From NCBI GenBank assembly GCA_001970955.1, contig MPUH01000356.1, positions 1 to 62,530 of the forward strand: 62,530 nucleotides of DNA, given 5' to 3'. Within the stretch, counting starts at the first letter, position 1, and each line of letters begins with the position of its first letter. A model generated the notes under the pieces. The model was not told the origin of the DNA. It saw only the letters and a program-made list of their open reading frames with translations, and did no database searches. Shown piece by piece: positions 41,745 through 53,900 of this stretch. The DNA is from Stentor coeruleus. Taxonomy: Eukaryota > Ciliophora > Heterotrichea > Heterotrichida > Stentoridae. A program made the translations under genes and the position numbers.

Positions 41745-42410
41745 ATGCAAGCCCCGAAAAACCTTGTTGAAATTAATAAGAACTATTTAGCTTGTCCTTG
41801 GGGACTTGCCAAGGTCTTGAAAATACATGAGGAGTTCACTTTTGATTATGAAGAAGAGCTTAAAAAAAAGTACTCAGGACTGAAAAATGACCAGAAAGCT
41901 AAAATCCAAGCTGAGGATGGAAAAAAAAATAATGACGATATGGAAAGTTCTTATGGGATTATTATGGAGAATTATAGTTCAAGGGATTTTTCTAATCTTG
42001 AGGTATTCAGAGCACTGTGTCCTGATATAAAAAGTGATGAAGAAGCGAGGTTTTACTTAGAAGCTACATCGAACAATGTGGAAGAAGCTGAGAAACTATA
42101 TAGAGAAGACCATTTCGAAAACAAAAAACCTATTGTTAACCAAGGGAAACAAGATCAAAAAACCCAGGCTACGATTATAAATGTGACTATCCAACTTGCT
42201 GATAACAAAAAAATCAGTCACACTTTTCTCAAATCAGACTTTATATGGGAAATAGGCCCTTTAGTCTATCAAGCAACTGGGTCTAATAAAGAATTTAGAT
42301 CTAAAGTCATAGAAACTAATAAATGCCTTAGTATGGAAGAATTATCTTTTATGACTTTCTCCCAGCTTAATATACAGAATAGTTGCACTTTTATTATAGA
42401 ATTCTTATAA
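41745..42410 (+). CDS. UBA/UBX-domain-like protein, 221 aa
   Basis: The middle (about residues 85-120, FRALCPDIKSDEEARFYLEA, then TSNNVEEAEKLYRED) has the helix pattern of a UBA domain. The C-terminal 75 residues (INVTIQLADNKKISHTFLKS, then ...SCTFIIEFL) have the ubiquitin-like beta-grasp pattern of UBX domains. This suggests an adaptor of the p97/Cdc48 ubiquitin-segregase system. The N terminus is helical. The gene is convergent with the next, 15 bp between stop codons, and divergent from the adaptin-like gene with 9 bp between start codons. Confidence 0.65.
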   Translation: MQAPKNLVEINKNYLACPWGLAKVLKIHEEFTFDYEEELKKKYSGLKNDQKAKIQAEDGKKNNDDMESSYGIIMENYSSRDFSNLEVFRALCPDIKSDEEARFYLEATSNNVEEAEKLYREDHFENKKPIVNQGKQDQKTQATIINVTIQLADNKKISHTFLKSDFIWEIGPLVYQATGSNKEFRSKVIETNKCLSMEELSFMTFSQLNIQNSCTFIIEFL

Positions 42411-42425
42411 TTACTTAATAGAAAA

Positions 42426-43007
42426 TTATATAAGCTTATTGTCTAAATGAAGACTATCTTCTGATATACTACTAACTGAATCAGATATATCAGCATAATG
42501 ATTGTAGTTGGAAAACTTGGAAAAAATCGCCACTCGGTTGTGGTTTTTATAATAATAAGGACTAGGGTTTTTGGTATTTAAAGTAAAAGTTAAAGGGGTT
42601 TCGATGTTTGGGTCGTATATTGGGTTAGCGATTTGGTTCATGATTGGGCTTTTTATTGTGTTTTTGATTCTTTCAAGGTCCAAACTACGTCTGATTAGAG
42701 AGTGTTTTTGCTTTAAGGGCTTGAGGAAAGAGTTTTTATGTTTTTTTTTCGGTTTGTGGATGTTTTGAAGCCGGGAATATTTAAACATGTATTTGCCGGA
42801 TACAGAAGGTGGGGATTGGTTGAGTATATCATGAGCTTTGGTTTTGTATTGGATTTCTGGACTTTTTCTTCGAAGACCTTGAGGCAATTTCATCTTAAGA
42901 GGAGAGTAATCAGATATTTTGTATGAAAGTATACTTGATGGGTAGTGGGATTTAAGAATACTTGCTGAGTCCCTTGGAGCCCAGGGAAGAAGTGATTGAT
43001 TTATCAT
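42426..43007 (-). CDS. Hypothetical basic protein, 193 aa
   Basis: Lys/Ser/Pro/Asn-rich and without hydrophobic segments, with short Ser-Pro sites (SPPSVSG, IKSPIMNQ). It starts MINQSLLPWAPRDSASILKS and ends in an acidic Ser-rich tail. No family is recognised. The size and composition recall other small ciliary or cortical proteins nearby. Open frames on the opposite strand are shadows. Confidence 0.6.
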   Translation of the reverse strand: MINQSLLPWAPRDSASILKSHYPSSILSYKISDYSPLKMKLPQGLRRKSPEIQYKTKAHDILNQSPPSVSGKYMFKYSRLQNIHKPKKKHKNSFLKPLKQKHSLIRRSLDLERIKNTIKSPIMNQIANPIYDPNIETPLTFTLNTKNPSPYYYKNHNRVAIFSKFSNYNHYADISDSVSSISEDSLHLDNKLI

Positions 43008-43485
43008 ATTTATAACATTAAATGATGCAAAGTATTTGATATTTTATTGTCAAGAAAATTAGTTATTTTATTATAATTATTGTTTTTTTATGATTATGAG
43101 TATTTTAAAATATATATGATTAGTTTTATCTAAGTGTAAAACCAGTTAATTGATATTATGTAATATCTTTTTATCATTGTAAATATGATCCTATTTTTTT
43201 TTATTTTGTATATCCTCTGACTATAATAATAACCAATATAATCCTAATGCTAATATTTACAAAGTTCCTCTCTATGATTTCTTAGAGTAACTAGGATAAT
43301 ATATTATATATAATAATTACAAAATAACTTTTGAAAAATTAGAAATTTCTTAGGGCAACTTTGAAAACATTTTCCATAAAAGGTAAAAAAACTAATAAAA
43401 CCTTATAATAATAGTATCATTACATCAATTATATAGACTTTAGATATTCTTCAATACTTTATTACGAAAGTTATATTAAAATTAA
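43008..43485. other. Divergent intergenic region
   Basis: AT-rich, no gene or repeat. C slightly exceeds G near 43200-43480. Confidence 0.5.
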
Positions 43486-44487
43486 ATGGACTGCCCTGCC
43501 GATGTTTTTAACGAGGTTCGGTGGATAGCTGCTGAGTACTCATCTCTTCGCAATGGGTTCTCAAAGTGGAGGAGTTTTAAATACAAAACCGATAGAGTAC
43601 CAGAGAGTAACATATTACTACAAGAAATTTCAGATGAAAAGTACTTTTTGATTTACTCTGAGTCTCGGAATACAATCCAAGGCATACTTTATACAAGTGT
43701 GGAAAAGAGAATGAGTATAAAACAAAGTAGAGTTGTGTTTTATGCTATAAAAAGACTTTGGGATCTTTTAAACCCTTTCCACCTTCCAGGGATTTCTAAG
43801 AAAGTGTATGTTAGGCTGCTTATTTATGTGTACTTTTATTATTTGAATTGTTCTAGTGAAATTTCTCAGTCAGAAGAATATGCTGTTGAAGATGCGGAAA
43901 TGGATTTTAAAGGAGAAGTTTGTATGGGATTTGTTGATTTCTATATGAGTGTATTTGAAATCATAGATTATTTCACTAAAAGTTACTTAATGAGTGAATA
44001 CTCGCGTTTTCTTAATGTCCTTATCGATAAACTAGAAGGGGCATTTTGGTTTAACGGTCTTGACTTGCACAATAAACTACATATCGACCCATCATGTCAA
44101 ACTCAGATGCCTTGGATGCTCCAATATATGAAAGTTCCAAACATAAAAGCCCGTAATCTTCTAACAGCTCCAAATACAGTAAAAGTTTCTCAAAGATTAC
44201 TCCATAAACCTGAACACATTATTGATATGACCAATAATGTTATACTAGAAAAACGTATGAATCGACTTAGCCGTATGCAAAGTGTACCTATTAAATATAT
44301 TGTCCTTAATAGATCATCTCAATCTCCTGAAAGAAGCAAAAGGTCTAGACCTTCTACTAGATGTAAACCACCACCTAAGAAAATTATGAGGTTTAGGAAA
44401 AACTCGCATATTTTAGAAGATGTAATTGAAAGAAGGAAACCTCAGATGTTTAGTAAAACTCAGGAGATATTTTTTTCTCAATATTAA
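43486..44487 (+). CDS. Hypothetical protein, 333 aa
   Basis: The first 200 residues look like a folded, mostly helical domain with aromatic-rich helices (KKVYVRLLIYVYFYYLNCSS, FVDFYMSVFEIIDYFTKSYL). The last 110 residues are basic and Pro/Arg/Ser-rich (RSSQSPERSKRSRPSTRCKP), probably disordered. No signal peptide and no convincing membrane helix. I do not recognise the family. A cytoskeletal or nuclear role would be guesswork. Confidence 0.75.
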   Translation: MDCPADVFNEVRWIAAEYSSLRNGFSKWRSFKYKTDRVPESNILLQEISDEKYFLIYSESRNTIQGILYTSVEKRMSIKQSRVVFYAIKRLWDLLNPFHLPGISKKVYVRLLIYVYFYYLNCSSEISQSEEYAVEDAEMDFKGEVCMGFVDFYMSVFEIIDYFTKSYLMSEYSRFLNVLIDKLEGAFWFNGLDLHNKLHIDPSCQTQMPWMLQYMKVPNIKARNLLTAPNTVKVSQRLLHKPEHIIDMTNNVILEKRMNRLSRMQSVPIKYIVLNRSSQSPERSKRSRPSTRCKPPPKKIMRFRKNSHILEDVIERRKPQMFSKTQEIFFSQY

Positions 44488-45221
44488 AATTCGGATTATA
44501 AATAAGTTTTTATGGATTTTTGATTAGGATTTGTGAGTTTTAATAAGGGTTTAGGCTTTTTAGATTTGGAAAGAAGTTTGGATTTTATGGTTTTAGGTTT
44601 GCTATATATATAAATGGTAAAGGGGATACTAAAATTTATGGCTTATCTATTGAAAGATAAAATTAATACTTTGGGTACATCTAATTATAAATTTTAATAT
44701 TTTAGTATGTTTTGGTTTTAGGGGGGAAAAAATGAAACAGCTGTTTATAAATGATGAGTTTTTAGTAGGAAATGATATAGGTTTTATATGATAAAATAAG
44801 TTTCTTATACTAAACAGAAGGACCTAAAACATACAGAACTTAATAACTTTATTTGTAATTTGTCCAATTAAAAACTCCTTATGTTCCACAGGTTAAGATT
44901 ATTACTGAAAATTTTGACTCAGTGATAAATAATTATCAGGATTTAGATGAGACAATTTCGAAAGTTGAAACCCAAAATGAGATACCAGTGCCTATTAATA
45001 AATTGATTAGGATTCAAAAAAATTATGATGATGAGTTTTGAATGGGGTTTAAGTAAATAATATGAAGATTTTATATACTTTGATATGATAATCAAAGAAA
45101 AGGTAAAATATATATAATATTATATTGATGATGCTTTTTATATTGGATTTAGGTAAAAAGTATTCAAATAATAAATACTTTGATATGATTATCAATAAAA
45201 GCATACTTTATCTATTCTATA
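44488..45221. other. Intergenic region, convergent genes
   Basis: G-rich to 44790. A roughly 53-codon open + strand stretch ends at 45041 (DSVINNYQDLDETISKVETQ), without ATG; it could be a relic exon or chance. Short similar AT segments recur near 45070 and 45175 (a phrase about 20 bp long, tttgatatgat-type). Confidence 0.4.
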
Positions 45222-45839
45222 TTATTTCCTTCGTGTTTCAGTTTTCGCTTTGACACTAGAGTACTTTTTGAGTTTAAAAAGGTTTTTTTCTTGGATATCC
45301 ATTGAGTTCCTAATAGCTTCATTTCTCTTATTAAAACCTAAAGTGCTTCTTGCTGATAATATATTCCTAGTAGCAGTCTTTGGGGCGTAATTATTCCCAA
45401 GATTTTCCGCAGCGTATTCACCGTAGAAGTTCCCCATAATTGCTTTGATAGGAGTGCTGGGTCTATTTTCAACTCCAAAAGTCATATCTGGTACTGATAT
45501 TTTTCCTTTTTGTGACGCTGATTTTATCCTAACATTTACTGTATTTCTGAATTTTCTTTGTGTTGCAGAAGTACAAGCCCCTTCTGTTATACTTAAAGCA
45601 TTTAGTTTTCTAAAATCCTTATCGGCAGCAGGAACTTTACTAGAACTATGCACAGCCCATGATGAGATTAGAGCTCCAACACCTTCTTTATCTGGATTAA
45701 GCTTTTTCCCATAAATATAATCTTTTGGAGGCAGATTTATTGTTGAAGGTTTAGGTTTACCCATTGAGTCTTTTACTAGAAGAAAGTTGTTGCTTGATTG
45801 GAGGAAGTTTAAAAATTTGTTGTTTTTGTTCTCGGTCAT
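45222..45839 (-). CDS. CFAP77: CFAP77-like ciliary protein, 205 aa
   Basis: Shows the conserved run of the CFAP77 (C9orf171) family: MGKPKPSTINLPPKDYIYGK, an ALISSWAVHSSSKVP block, KDFRKLNALSI, then PDMTFGVENRPSTPIKAIMG. CFAP77 is a microtubule inner protein near the B-tubule of axonemal doublets, so a structural ciliary role is expected. Length agrees with family members of about 200-280 aa. The right flank 45840-46020 is strongly G-rich. Confidence 0.82.
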   Translation of the reverse strand: MTENKNNKFLNFLQSSNNFLLVKDSMGKPKPSTINLPPKDYIYGKKLNPDKEGVGALISSWAVHSSSKVPAADKDFRKLNALSITEGACTSATQRKFRNTVNVRIKSASQKGKISVPDMTFGVENRPSTPIKAIMGNFYGEYAAENLGNNYAPKTATRNILSARSTLGFNKRNEAIRNSMDIQEKNLFKLKKYSSVKAKTETRRK

Positions 45840-46483
45840 TATGAATTTTTCAGTTAAGATGGTTTTTGAAGGATTTTTTTGGGTTATGAAAATTGATAAT
45901 TGGAGTGGATGGATAAGTTTGGAATTGGCGATTTTTTTTTAGTGTTGGAAGAAAGATTTAGGGTGAAATGTGAATGAAGAGGAGATTTTGTTCATGGGTT
46001 TTGGATTAAAATGTTTGAGGTTTTTGTTTGGGATTTGGGGTAAATAGGAATTTTTCAGCTGGAGTTCCATGCACTTTACAGCAGAAAATCCAACTGAAAT
46101 AGCTGATTTACCAAATGATACACTTTTGATTACAAAAATCTGGAATTTTTCGATGATTCAAATAAAAATCTAATTTAAAAAAAATCCAGTTAAAACTCAA
46201 TCATAATAACATCTAATTACCCAATATTTTTTTTTTCATATCACATTAACTAAGCATATAACCATCATCTCAATAATTCAAAAATCATAACTTCATTCAA
46301 ATCCTAATTTTTTTAAACCTAAAATCCATCATATCATAACCAACCCCAATATTTTTTTCCTTATCCCTTCATCTTCCCAAAATCTGAAATCCCAAACCAA
46401 ACTTTAAATTCCAAAAATATTCTAATTCTAAAAAATCCATCAAAAAATCTCTCAAAATTATCTGCGCTATTTCATAATCTTAT
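45840..46483. other. Divergent intergenic region
   Basis: Textbook skew switch: G-rich 45840-46040, then a balanced patch 46051-46171 with a 39-codon open frame (TAENPTEIADLPNDTLLITK) that may be a relic, then C-rich to 46483. Confidence 0.45.
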
Positions 46484-47848
46484 ATGGAAAGCCCAATATT
46501 CACTCTTAATAGGCCAAAAAACATTTCACCCCCAAGACCCAAAACCACAGCCGAACAAAATTCTTCAGATTCCTTTTCAAACTCAAGAGGTATGAAATCT
46601 AATAACAGCCCTGATTATCCTAAGCAAAAACCATCAACAAAATTTGCAGGTAAAAATGAGTTTACTTCAAGTGTTCAAGAGTTTTTAAAGCAATCAACAG
46701 AAATACAAGACGAAATACGAAAATTATCTGAAATTTGTCAGCAAATATCACCTAAGTTTGTTGGAGGCAAAGAAATTGAAGTCCCAGAAAAAATTGACTG
46801 GGAAAAAGTTAATGAAATTCTGGGGAACTGTGGGTTTAAGTCTTTGGTTATAAAAGGAGATGAAGTGGAGTATGAGAGTTTGGCTGAAACTTTTATGGAA
46901 GTTGTTTATGAGTACTCTTCACAGGCTGGTATATTGGAACAAAATAAATCCGCAATGCAAAAACTTGAATCAGAAATCGACCAGCTTTCAGAACGCAATA
47001 AATACCTTGAAAGTAAGTCTGACAAAACCAAATCCAGGCCGAACTTTGAAAAAGAAATCCAAGAGCTTGAAAAAATGAGCAAAAACATGGAAACTAAATT
47101 CCGCAGAATGAAAGAACGCCTAAAAGAAAAAGATGAGATAATCAAAAGTCTCCATTTACGTAAATCCACTCAAGAAAAACAACCAGTTCCAAGTTCAGAA
47201 TTCTCAACAGATTTTTCACATTTAAAAGAAATATTTGAAAGCTTCATGTATCGTGAATTTAGAGATAAAAGCAAGACTGATAGAAAAATTTTAAACTTAA
47301 TCGAATCGTATGAAAAAAAACAATCAGACACAAATTTACAAGTAATTTTAGATGAACTTGAAGTTTTTTCTGGTGATGAAGCTTTACAAACTATAGCTAA
47401 ACTTAAACAAGAGTCTTTTGCTTATATAGAAATTGAGAAAATTATACATGAAATTTATTATGGGCTTTTTTCAAAGACTTTAAATGTGAGATTTTCTGTG
47501 AAATATGAAGAGGTTTTAGATGAGATTTTACAGAAGATTAATGAAATGAAGGATGATTTTGAAGGGTTGGAAGAGTTTAAAATAGAGGTTGTTAATGCTT
47601 TGATGTGTAAAAAAAACTGTAGTCCGAGTGAGGTTAATGAACAATTGAAAGGATTAGTTCATTTTAGGAAACTTTTTCAGATATCTTCGAAGGATAATGA
47701 AATTAAGGTTATTGAGAACTTGTTTTTGTTTGTTCATGAGATAAAAATGTTTTTGCAGCACGCCAGGACTATTATGGGTAGAGAAAAATTAAGCCTTAGT
47801 GAATTACTTGAAGAACTAACTCATGTCTTAGTTAGGAATTACGAATAA
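46484..47848 (+). CDS. CEP70-like coiled-coil protein, 454 aa
   Basis: Residues 1-60 are Pro/Ser-rich. A short segment IDWEKVNEILGNCGFKSLVI (about 105-124) resembles the start of CEP70-type centrosomal proteins. A long coiled coil spans about 150-225. The C-terminal 190 residues are helical and end with HFRKLFQISSKDNEI and a TPR-like pair of helices, again as in CEP70. CEP70 sits at centrosomes and basal bodies and binds gamma-tubulin. This is a pattern-level match. It is next to the Sfi1-like gene, which is also a basal-body-type protein. Confidence 0.5.
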   Translation: MESPIFTLNRPKNISPPRPKTTAEQNSSDSFSNSRGMKSNNSPDYPKQKPSTKFAGKNEFTSSVQEFLKQSTEIQDEIRKLSEICQQISPKFVGGKEIEVPEKIDWEKVNEILGNCGFKSLVIKGDEVEYESLAETFMEVVYEYSSQAGILEQNKSAMQKLESEIDQLSERNKYLESKSDKTKSRPNFEKEIQELEKMSKNMETKFRRMKERLKEKDEIIKSLHLRKSTQEKQPVPSSEFSTDFSHLKEIFESFMYREFRDKSKTDRKILNLIESYEKKQSDTNLQVILDELEVFSGDEALQTIAKLKQESFAYIEIEKIIHEIYYGLFSKTLNVRFSVKYEEVLDEILQKINEMKDDFEGLEEFKIEVVNALMCKKNCSPSEVNEQLKGLVHFRKLFQISSKDNEIKVIENLFLFVHEIKMFLQHARTIMGREKLSLSELLEELTHVLVRNYE

Positions 47849-47937
47849 TCGGAAAACTAAAGTATTACTAAACCTAAGATTTACACTTATTTTAAAATTC
47901 GTATTCAAATTCTGATTGTATTTCTAATAATTTAATC

Positions 47938-50900
47938 ATGGAAAGCTCTAGCCTATTAATGCTGCTTGAAAAGATCCTTACAGGAAGGCCTGGGGATCCA
48001 AACAAGCATGCTCAAAGTTACTCAAAGCTCCATGATAGCCTCTTATCAGCAAGCCAAGCCACTCTTCGTGCATCTTTAATTATAATCCGCGATATGTCTC
48101 AGAAACACAAAATTTCTTCTGAACTTTATGTAAAATTTTCACAATACTTGAAATCTATAATGGATCATAAAAAACCTTTACCTCCAAATATTAGCTATTT
48201 GACTTTTGCTGCTAATCCTTCTTCTTTAAAGACAGCAAAACTGTTTCATGCATTACAAAAGATGACTATGAGAAGATCAATTGGATTAAAAAAAGGATTA
48301 GATGCTTTTAAAGTTAAAACATGGAATTGTAAACTTGAAGATATGACTGAGATGAATACTTTGCAAATGAAAAGAGAAAAGTGTAGGATTTTGGTAGGGA
48401 GTTTGAGAAAGCTTTTAGGGGTTGATATGCAGAAAACTATGAGTATTTGGAAGTATAAAGGTGTTATAGAAGAAGAAGATAAGTTTAAAAAAGCGATACA
48501 AAAAGCAAGTCTAAGGATTTTTTACTTGAAAAACCAATCTTTTGAAAGGTGGTACTCCGAAACATGGGATATTCAAGACATAGTAGAAGAAAATCCACAA
48601 ACTGGCAAAGCAATAAAAATCGAATCAAGGAAAAAATTCAAAAAAAGAGAAGTCTGGGACCCTTTTTCAGTCTACTCACTAAAAAACATGTTAAAAGGAG
48701 TAACTGAAAAACTATCATTTCTTCAAAAATACCCTGATGATCAAAAGATTCAAATTTTGCAAAACCGGTTTATCAAAGAAAATACTATGAAAAACAAACT
48801 CACAACAATAGTCAAAAAGTTGGTTACCATAAATAAACTGAAAAAAAATATGAAAAATACTGCTTTAGGAACTTGGGCTGGAGTTTCTCATACTTATCAA
48901 GCAAAAGTTTTTCGATATAATAAAGGGTTTGATCTTATGAAGAATATTGTGACTAATCGAAGTCTTGCTAGTTTTGCATCTATGTTATTATTAAAAAACA
49001 AAGAAACTAAAGGACTGAGGATAATGAAATTAATGAAAAACATAAGCAAAAATGGATTAAGAGATGCTTTACTTAGAATACTAGGTCCAGGGGTGGGTGT
49101 TAATAGCTATTTAGAAAGATTTGCTTATCAATTCATCAGACGCAAACTCAGTATTTTTACAACATGGAAAGATATAACTAAACATGGTAAATATCAAGAT
49201 CTTATGAATAGTTCAAGATATACAAAACTTCTACAATTGCTAGGGAGAATCAATCTAAAATCAAAACTTGAAGTTTTTCATAGCATTATCTATACAGCTA
49301 AAGCTAGAAAAAATGCTGTTGGGTGCATCAAAAAAACCTTTAAAAAACTACAAAGACGTGGCTTAGAAGAATTGAAACTTTTTAAAAACAACTGCAAAGA
49401 TAGGGAATCAATATCAAATAAACTTGGATATAATTTATCATTATCATTAAGACTTTTATCAACAAGGATATTAAAAAAAACATTTCAAGATTTAATGCCT
49501 AAACATAAAATCAAAGCTCTTGGGCTACAAATACTAATTTCAGTACTAGAGAAAAAACCTAAAAAATCCTTATCAAAATGGAAGCGTTTATGTCAAAACT
49601 ACAAAGATTTTGCTGTATATACAAATATCCGTAATATAAAACTAACAAAATACTTATTTAAAATCCCGACAAGTACGAAAAAAGTCGCTTTTGATAGGAT
49701 AGTTTTACCAAACAAACAAGAAGAACAAAAAAATAAGATAATAAAAGCAACAAATTTTATGAACTTTTTAGCATATCATATAAAAAATGCTATAACAACA
49801 CCAATACTCATACCTCGGCTAATATTAAAAAAGCAGAATTTTCTTATTAAAACTATAAAAATACTAGTAAAAAACCATATAAAAATATTAGACCTAGCTT
49901 ATGATAAATGGACCAGACTTAATAGAAGCTACATCCAAGACCGGAAAAAAATCAAAACCCTTGAAATCTGGAATTTATCTAAAATAATTGAGAAAAACAA
50001 ACTAAAAGCATTTCGGAAAATTGTCGAGACTTTAAATGAAAAACATACAAAAAACCTTAAAAAAACTAACAAAAGACTAAAAAGAAAACTAAAAAGCAAA
50101 ACTTCGTTTGGGAAAAAAGCTGCAGGGATAAGTTTGATGAGTACAATACAAAAATCAGGGTTAAACAGGATTCTCGGTAGTATTTTCGCTACAATTACCG
50201 AAAATTTGTGTGAAAATTATTCTGGAAAAGTCTTGAGTATTGTTAAAGAAAGGAAAAAAAACAAAATTCTTAGACTGTGGGGTTTAGCTAAAATTATCGA
50301 AAAAAATAAACAGAGAGTTTTTGTTAGGTTTGTTGAGAAATTAGATGAAAAATATGTTGGGGTTATGGGTAAAGCATATGAGATTTTAGGTGAAGAGTTG
50401 AAAAATAAAACTTTTTTAAGTCAAAAATCAGCAGCGACAAGTTTGGTTAATACTGTGAAAAAAAATTTATTAGATAAAGTACTTGGTTTTGTATTAGCTA
50501 AGATTTCAGATCCTAGAAACCATGATTATTCTGGGAATGTTATGAAAAGAATTAAAGATAAGAAAACAATCAAGGACTTAAAAATATTCAGTCTCGCGAA
50601 AATTGTCGAAAGCAACAAACGAAAAGTTTTCTATAGATTTTCTATGATTTTAAATGAAAAAAACACTCAGGAACTTGTGACTGTTAGTGAGAGAATAGAT
50701 GGAGAACTTAAACAAAAAACTAGATTAANCATTAAAGATAAGAAAACAATCAAGGACTTAAAAATATTCAGTCTCGTGAAAATTGTCGAAAGCAACAAAC
50801 GAAAAGTTTTCTATAGATTTTCTATGATTTTAAATGAAAAAAATACTCAGGAACTTGTGACTGTTAGTGAGAGAATAGATGGAGAACTTAAACAAAAAAC

Positions 50901-53900
50901 TAGATTAAGCCAGCAAGCTGTAGCGATAAATCTAATAAATGCAGTAAAAAACAAAGGGCTTATGAGGATACTTAGTATTATATTTTCTAGGATTACATAT
51001 GATCTAAGTGAAAAATTCACTAATCCTACACTTAAGGTTGTAAAAGAAAAAAAACATAATCAAACTATGAAAATATGGAATTTGGCGAAGATTGTTGAAA
51101 AAAACAAACATAAAACTTTCCATATGTTTATTATGAATATTTATTATAAACATACAGAAATACTTAAAGAAAATTGCAAAAATAATAAAAACTTGAAATC
51201 TCAATTAAACAAAACCCTTGACCATAAGAAAAAAATTATAGGCTTAACACTGATAAATACATTGAAAAAATCAGTACTAAATAGGAAACTAGGGTTTTTT
51301 ATGACCCAAATCACTGAAAAATTATATGAAAATTACGCAGGGCCTGTGCTGAGTGTTGTAAAGCAAAATAAAAAAGTTAAAAGTCTGCAATTGTGGAATC
51401 TTGCAAGAATAAATGATAGGAATAAACATAAAGCTTTTCATACTTTTGCTGCAATAATAAACAAAAAAAATACTCATAATCTTAATAAACAATTGAAAAA
51501 AAGCACAGTTTTTGCCCGAAGTGCTATAGCTGTATGTTTGATAAATACCATAAAAAACTCAGGACTAAATAGGATTATCGGTGAAATTTTCGCTATAATT
51601 ACAAACCCAATTATAGAAAAATATATAGGAAATGTACTATCCGCAGTTAAAAATAGGAAAAAAATCCACAAACTGAAATTATTAAATATATTTAAAATAG
51701 CTGAAAAAACATACATAAAAGCCTTTCATAAATTTATAGATAATTTAGGTGGGAAATACACTAAAAAACTAAAGGAAGATAATAAAAAAATTAAAAAAAA
51801 CCTGAACAAAAAGACTTTATTATCCCAAAAAGCTATGGCGATAAGTTTGATAAACACAATAAAAGTATTAGTTATGAATAAAAGACTTGGTGATATTTTA
51901 GCTGAAATAACTGATCCGTTGATTGAAAATTTTATAGGACCAATAATGAAGGTTAAGAAAAATCAGAAAAAACTTTTTGTGTTGAAATTAGGGAACTTGG
52001 GTAAAATTGTAGAGAAAAATAAAGGCAAAGCTTTTTATAGACTCATGACGAAAATTGATGAAAAAAACATAAAAGGACTTAACAAGAAAGTTCATATAAA
52101 AACAAAGTTTGGGCAGAAATCAGCAGGAATCAATCTAAGAAACCTTATGAAAAATGCAGGTCTAAACCGGAATCTTGTTGATGTTTTTAGCACAATTACA
52201 GCATCGCTAAGTCTGAACTATAATGGTCCAGTGCTCCAAATATCAAAACAAAATAAAAAACTTCTTATATTAAAACTACAAAACCTAATCAAAGTTACTG
52301 ATAATACTAAACAAAAAGCTTTATATAAACTCCATAGAAATCTATATGAAAAAATCATTAAAAAACTTAACCATAAAATAAAAACCCTCAAAAAAGACTT
52401 GTCGAAAAAATCTACCCTAAGCCAAAAATCTGCATCGATAACTTTGATTAACGCAATCCAAAATTCATTAAACCGAACACTTGGTCAAACATTTATAACA
52501 ATAACTAGTCATCTAATTGAAAATTATAAAGGAAAGTTACTCAGTACTTATAAAGATAAAAACAAAATCCTAAGTCTGAAACTGCATAGATTAATAAAAA
52601 AAACAGATAAAAATAAACAAAAAGCTTTCTATGCTTTTATTACTAATATATTCAAAAGAAGCACAAGAAGGCTTAAAAAAACTATAAAAAAAAAGAATTT
52701 ATTAAACAAAAAAATATTAGCAATAAACATAATAAATACTATTAAAAACTCAGCTCTTAATAGATATCTTGGGTATGTCTTTGCTGATATAACAGAATGT
52801 ATAAGTAAAAAATACACTGGGATTTTGATGAACAACTTTAGAAATCAGAAAAAAAACAAAGGATTTAAATTATGGAATCTTGCTAGGGTTGTTCAAAAAA
52901 GTATACAAAAAGCTTTTAATAAATTGAGAATTAAACTAGAAAAATTTAATATTAAAAAACTCAGGAAGTCAAAAAGAAAGATAATGAAAAAACTTAAAAA
53001 AAAAACTTTACAATGTCAGAAAGCTTTAGGTTTAAGTTTAATTAATACTGTGAAAAGTTCAGGATTGATAAGGATAGTTAAAGGAGTATTGTTTAATGTT
53101 ACTGATACATTAAAAAAAAATTATGTAAAAATTGTGATAAGCAAAGCATTTGGGTGTTTTAAAAAAATGCTTGGAAGACGGTTTATGATATGGAAAGACC
53201 ACACAAAGTTACTAGAAAAGAAAAAACTCTTATCCCACATCCGAAAACACAAAAGACTAAACTGTCATCTAAAATTCATCAAAGCCTTAACAATCTTACC
53301 TAATCGTAATCTAAAAACATCCATTAACCGTATCATCCTCGCTCAATCTCGGGTTTTAGAATGTATAACAAATGTGTATTTCACAGCAAAACGTATGCCG
53401 AAAAACTCTTTTGATATCTGGCGTTTTAAGTCTAAAAAAATCAAAGAAACTTTATTAAACAACAAACTTATAACAGAAAAACTATCAAATCATATGAAAA
53501 ACTGTTTACGAAGAACTCTTCGAGGTATTTTTTTATTTAGAAAGTTTAAAAAGCATAAGTATGATTTTTGCAGTGAGTGCTTTAGTAAAATTGACTATGA
53601 AAAATCTTAGTGACTATATGAAAACAAATTTAAGGAATAGTTGGCAACTTTGGGGGAAATATTGTAAAGTTTATTATCAAGAAATAGGTATTTTAAAGTT
53701 CAAAAGTGAAAAAATTAAGCATTGTATAGGGAAATTATTGAAATCTAAATTGAATGTTGTATTTAGAGAAATGATATCAGATAAAAGACGAGAATGCTTG
53801 TGTGAGGTGTGCATAATTTTTAAAAACCACCTTTCTAGAGTACTTTCTCAATGGAATAATCATACTCAGACACTTAAAATTATGTCATTGTGCTTTAAGA

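Noticed and set aside
44836..45041. Open stretch ending PINKLIRIQKNYDDEF
   Set aside because: No start, about 53 codons, no intron linking it to a gene. Could be a relic but is within chance.
46054..46173. 39-codon open frame at the skew switch before the CEP70-like gene
   Set aside because: Too short to separate from chance, although its base composition is more balanced than its flanks.
47938..53610. The 1890-codon frame with a stop at 53610 as the full gene
   Set aside because: A 16-nt GT..AG intron at 53525-53540 joins it to the 53541-54157 exon, and the 60-codon internal copy is an assembly artefact.
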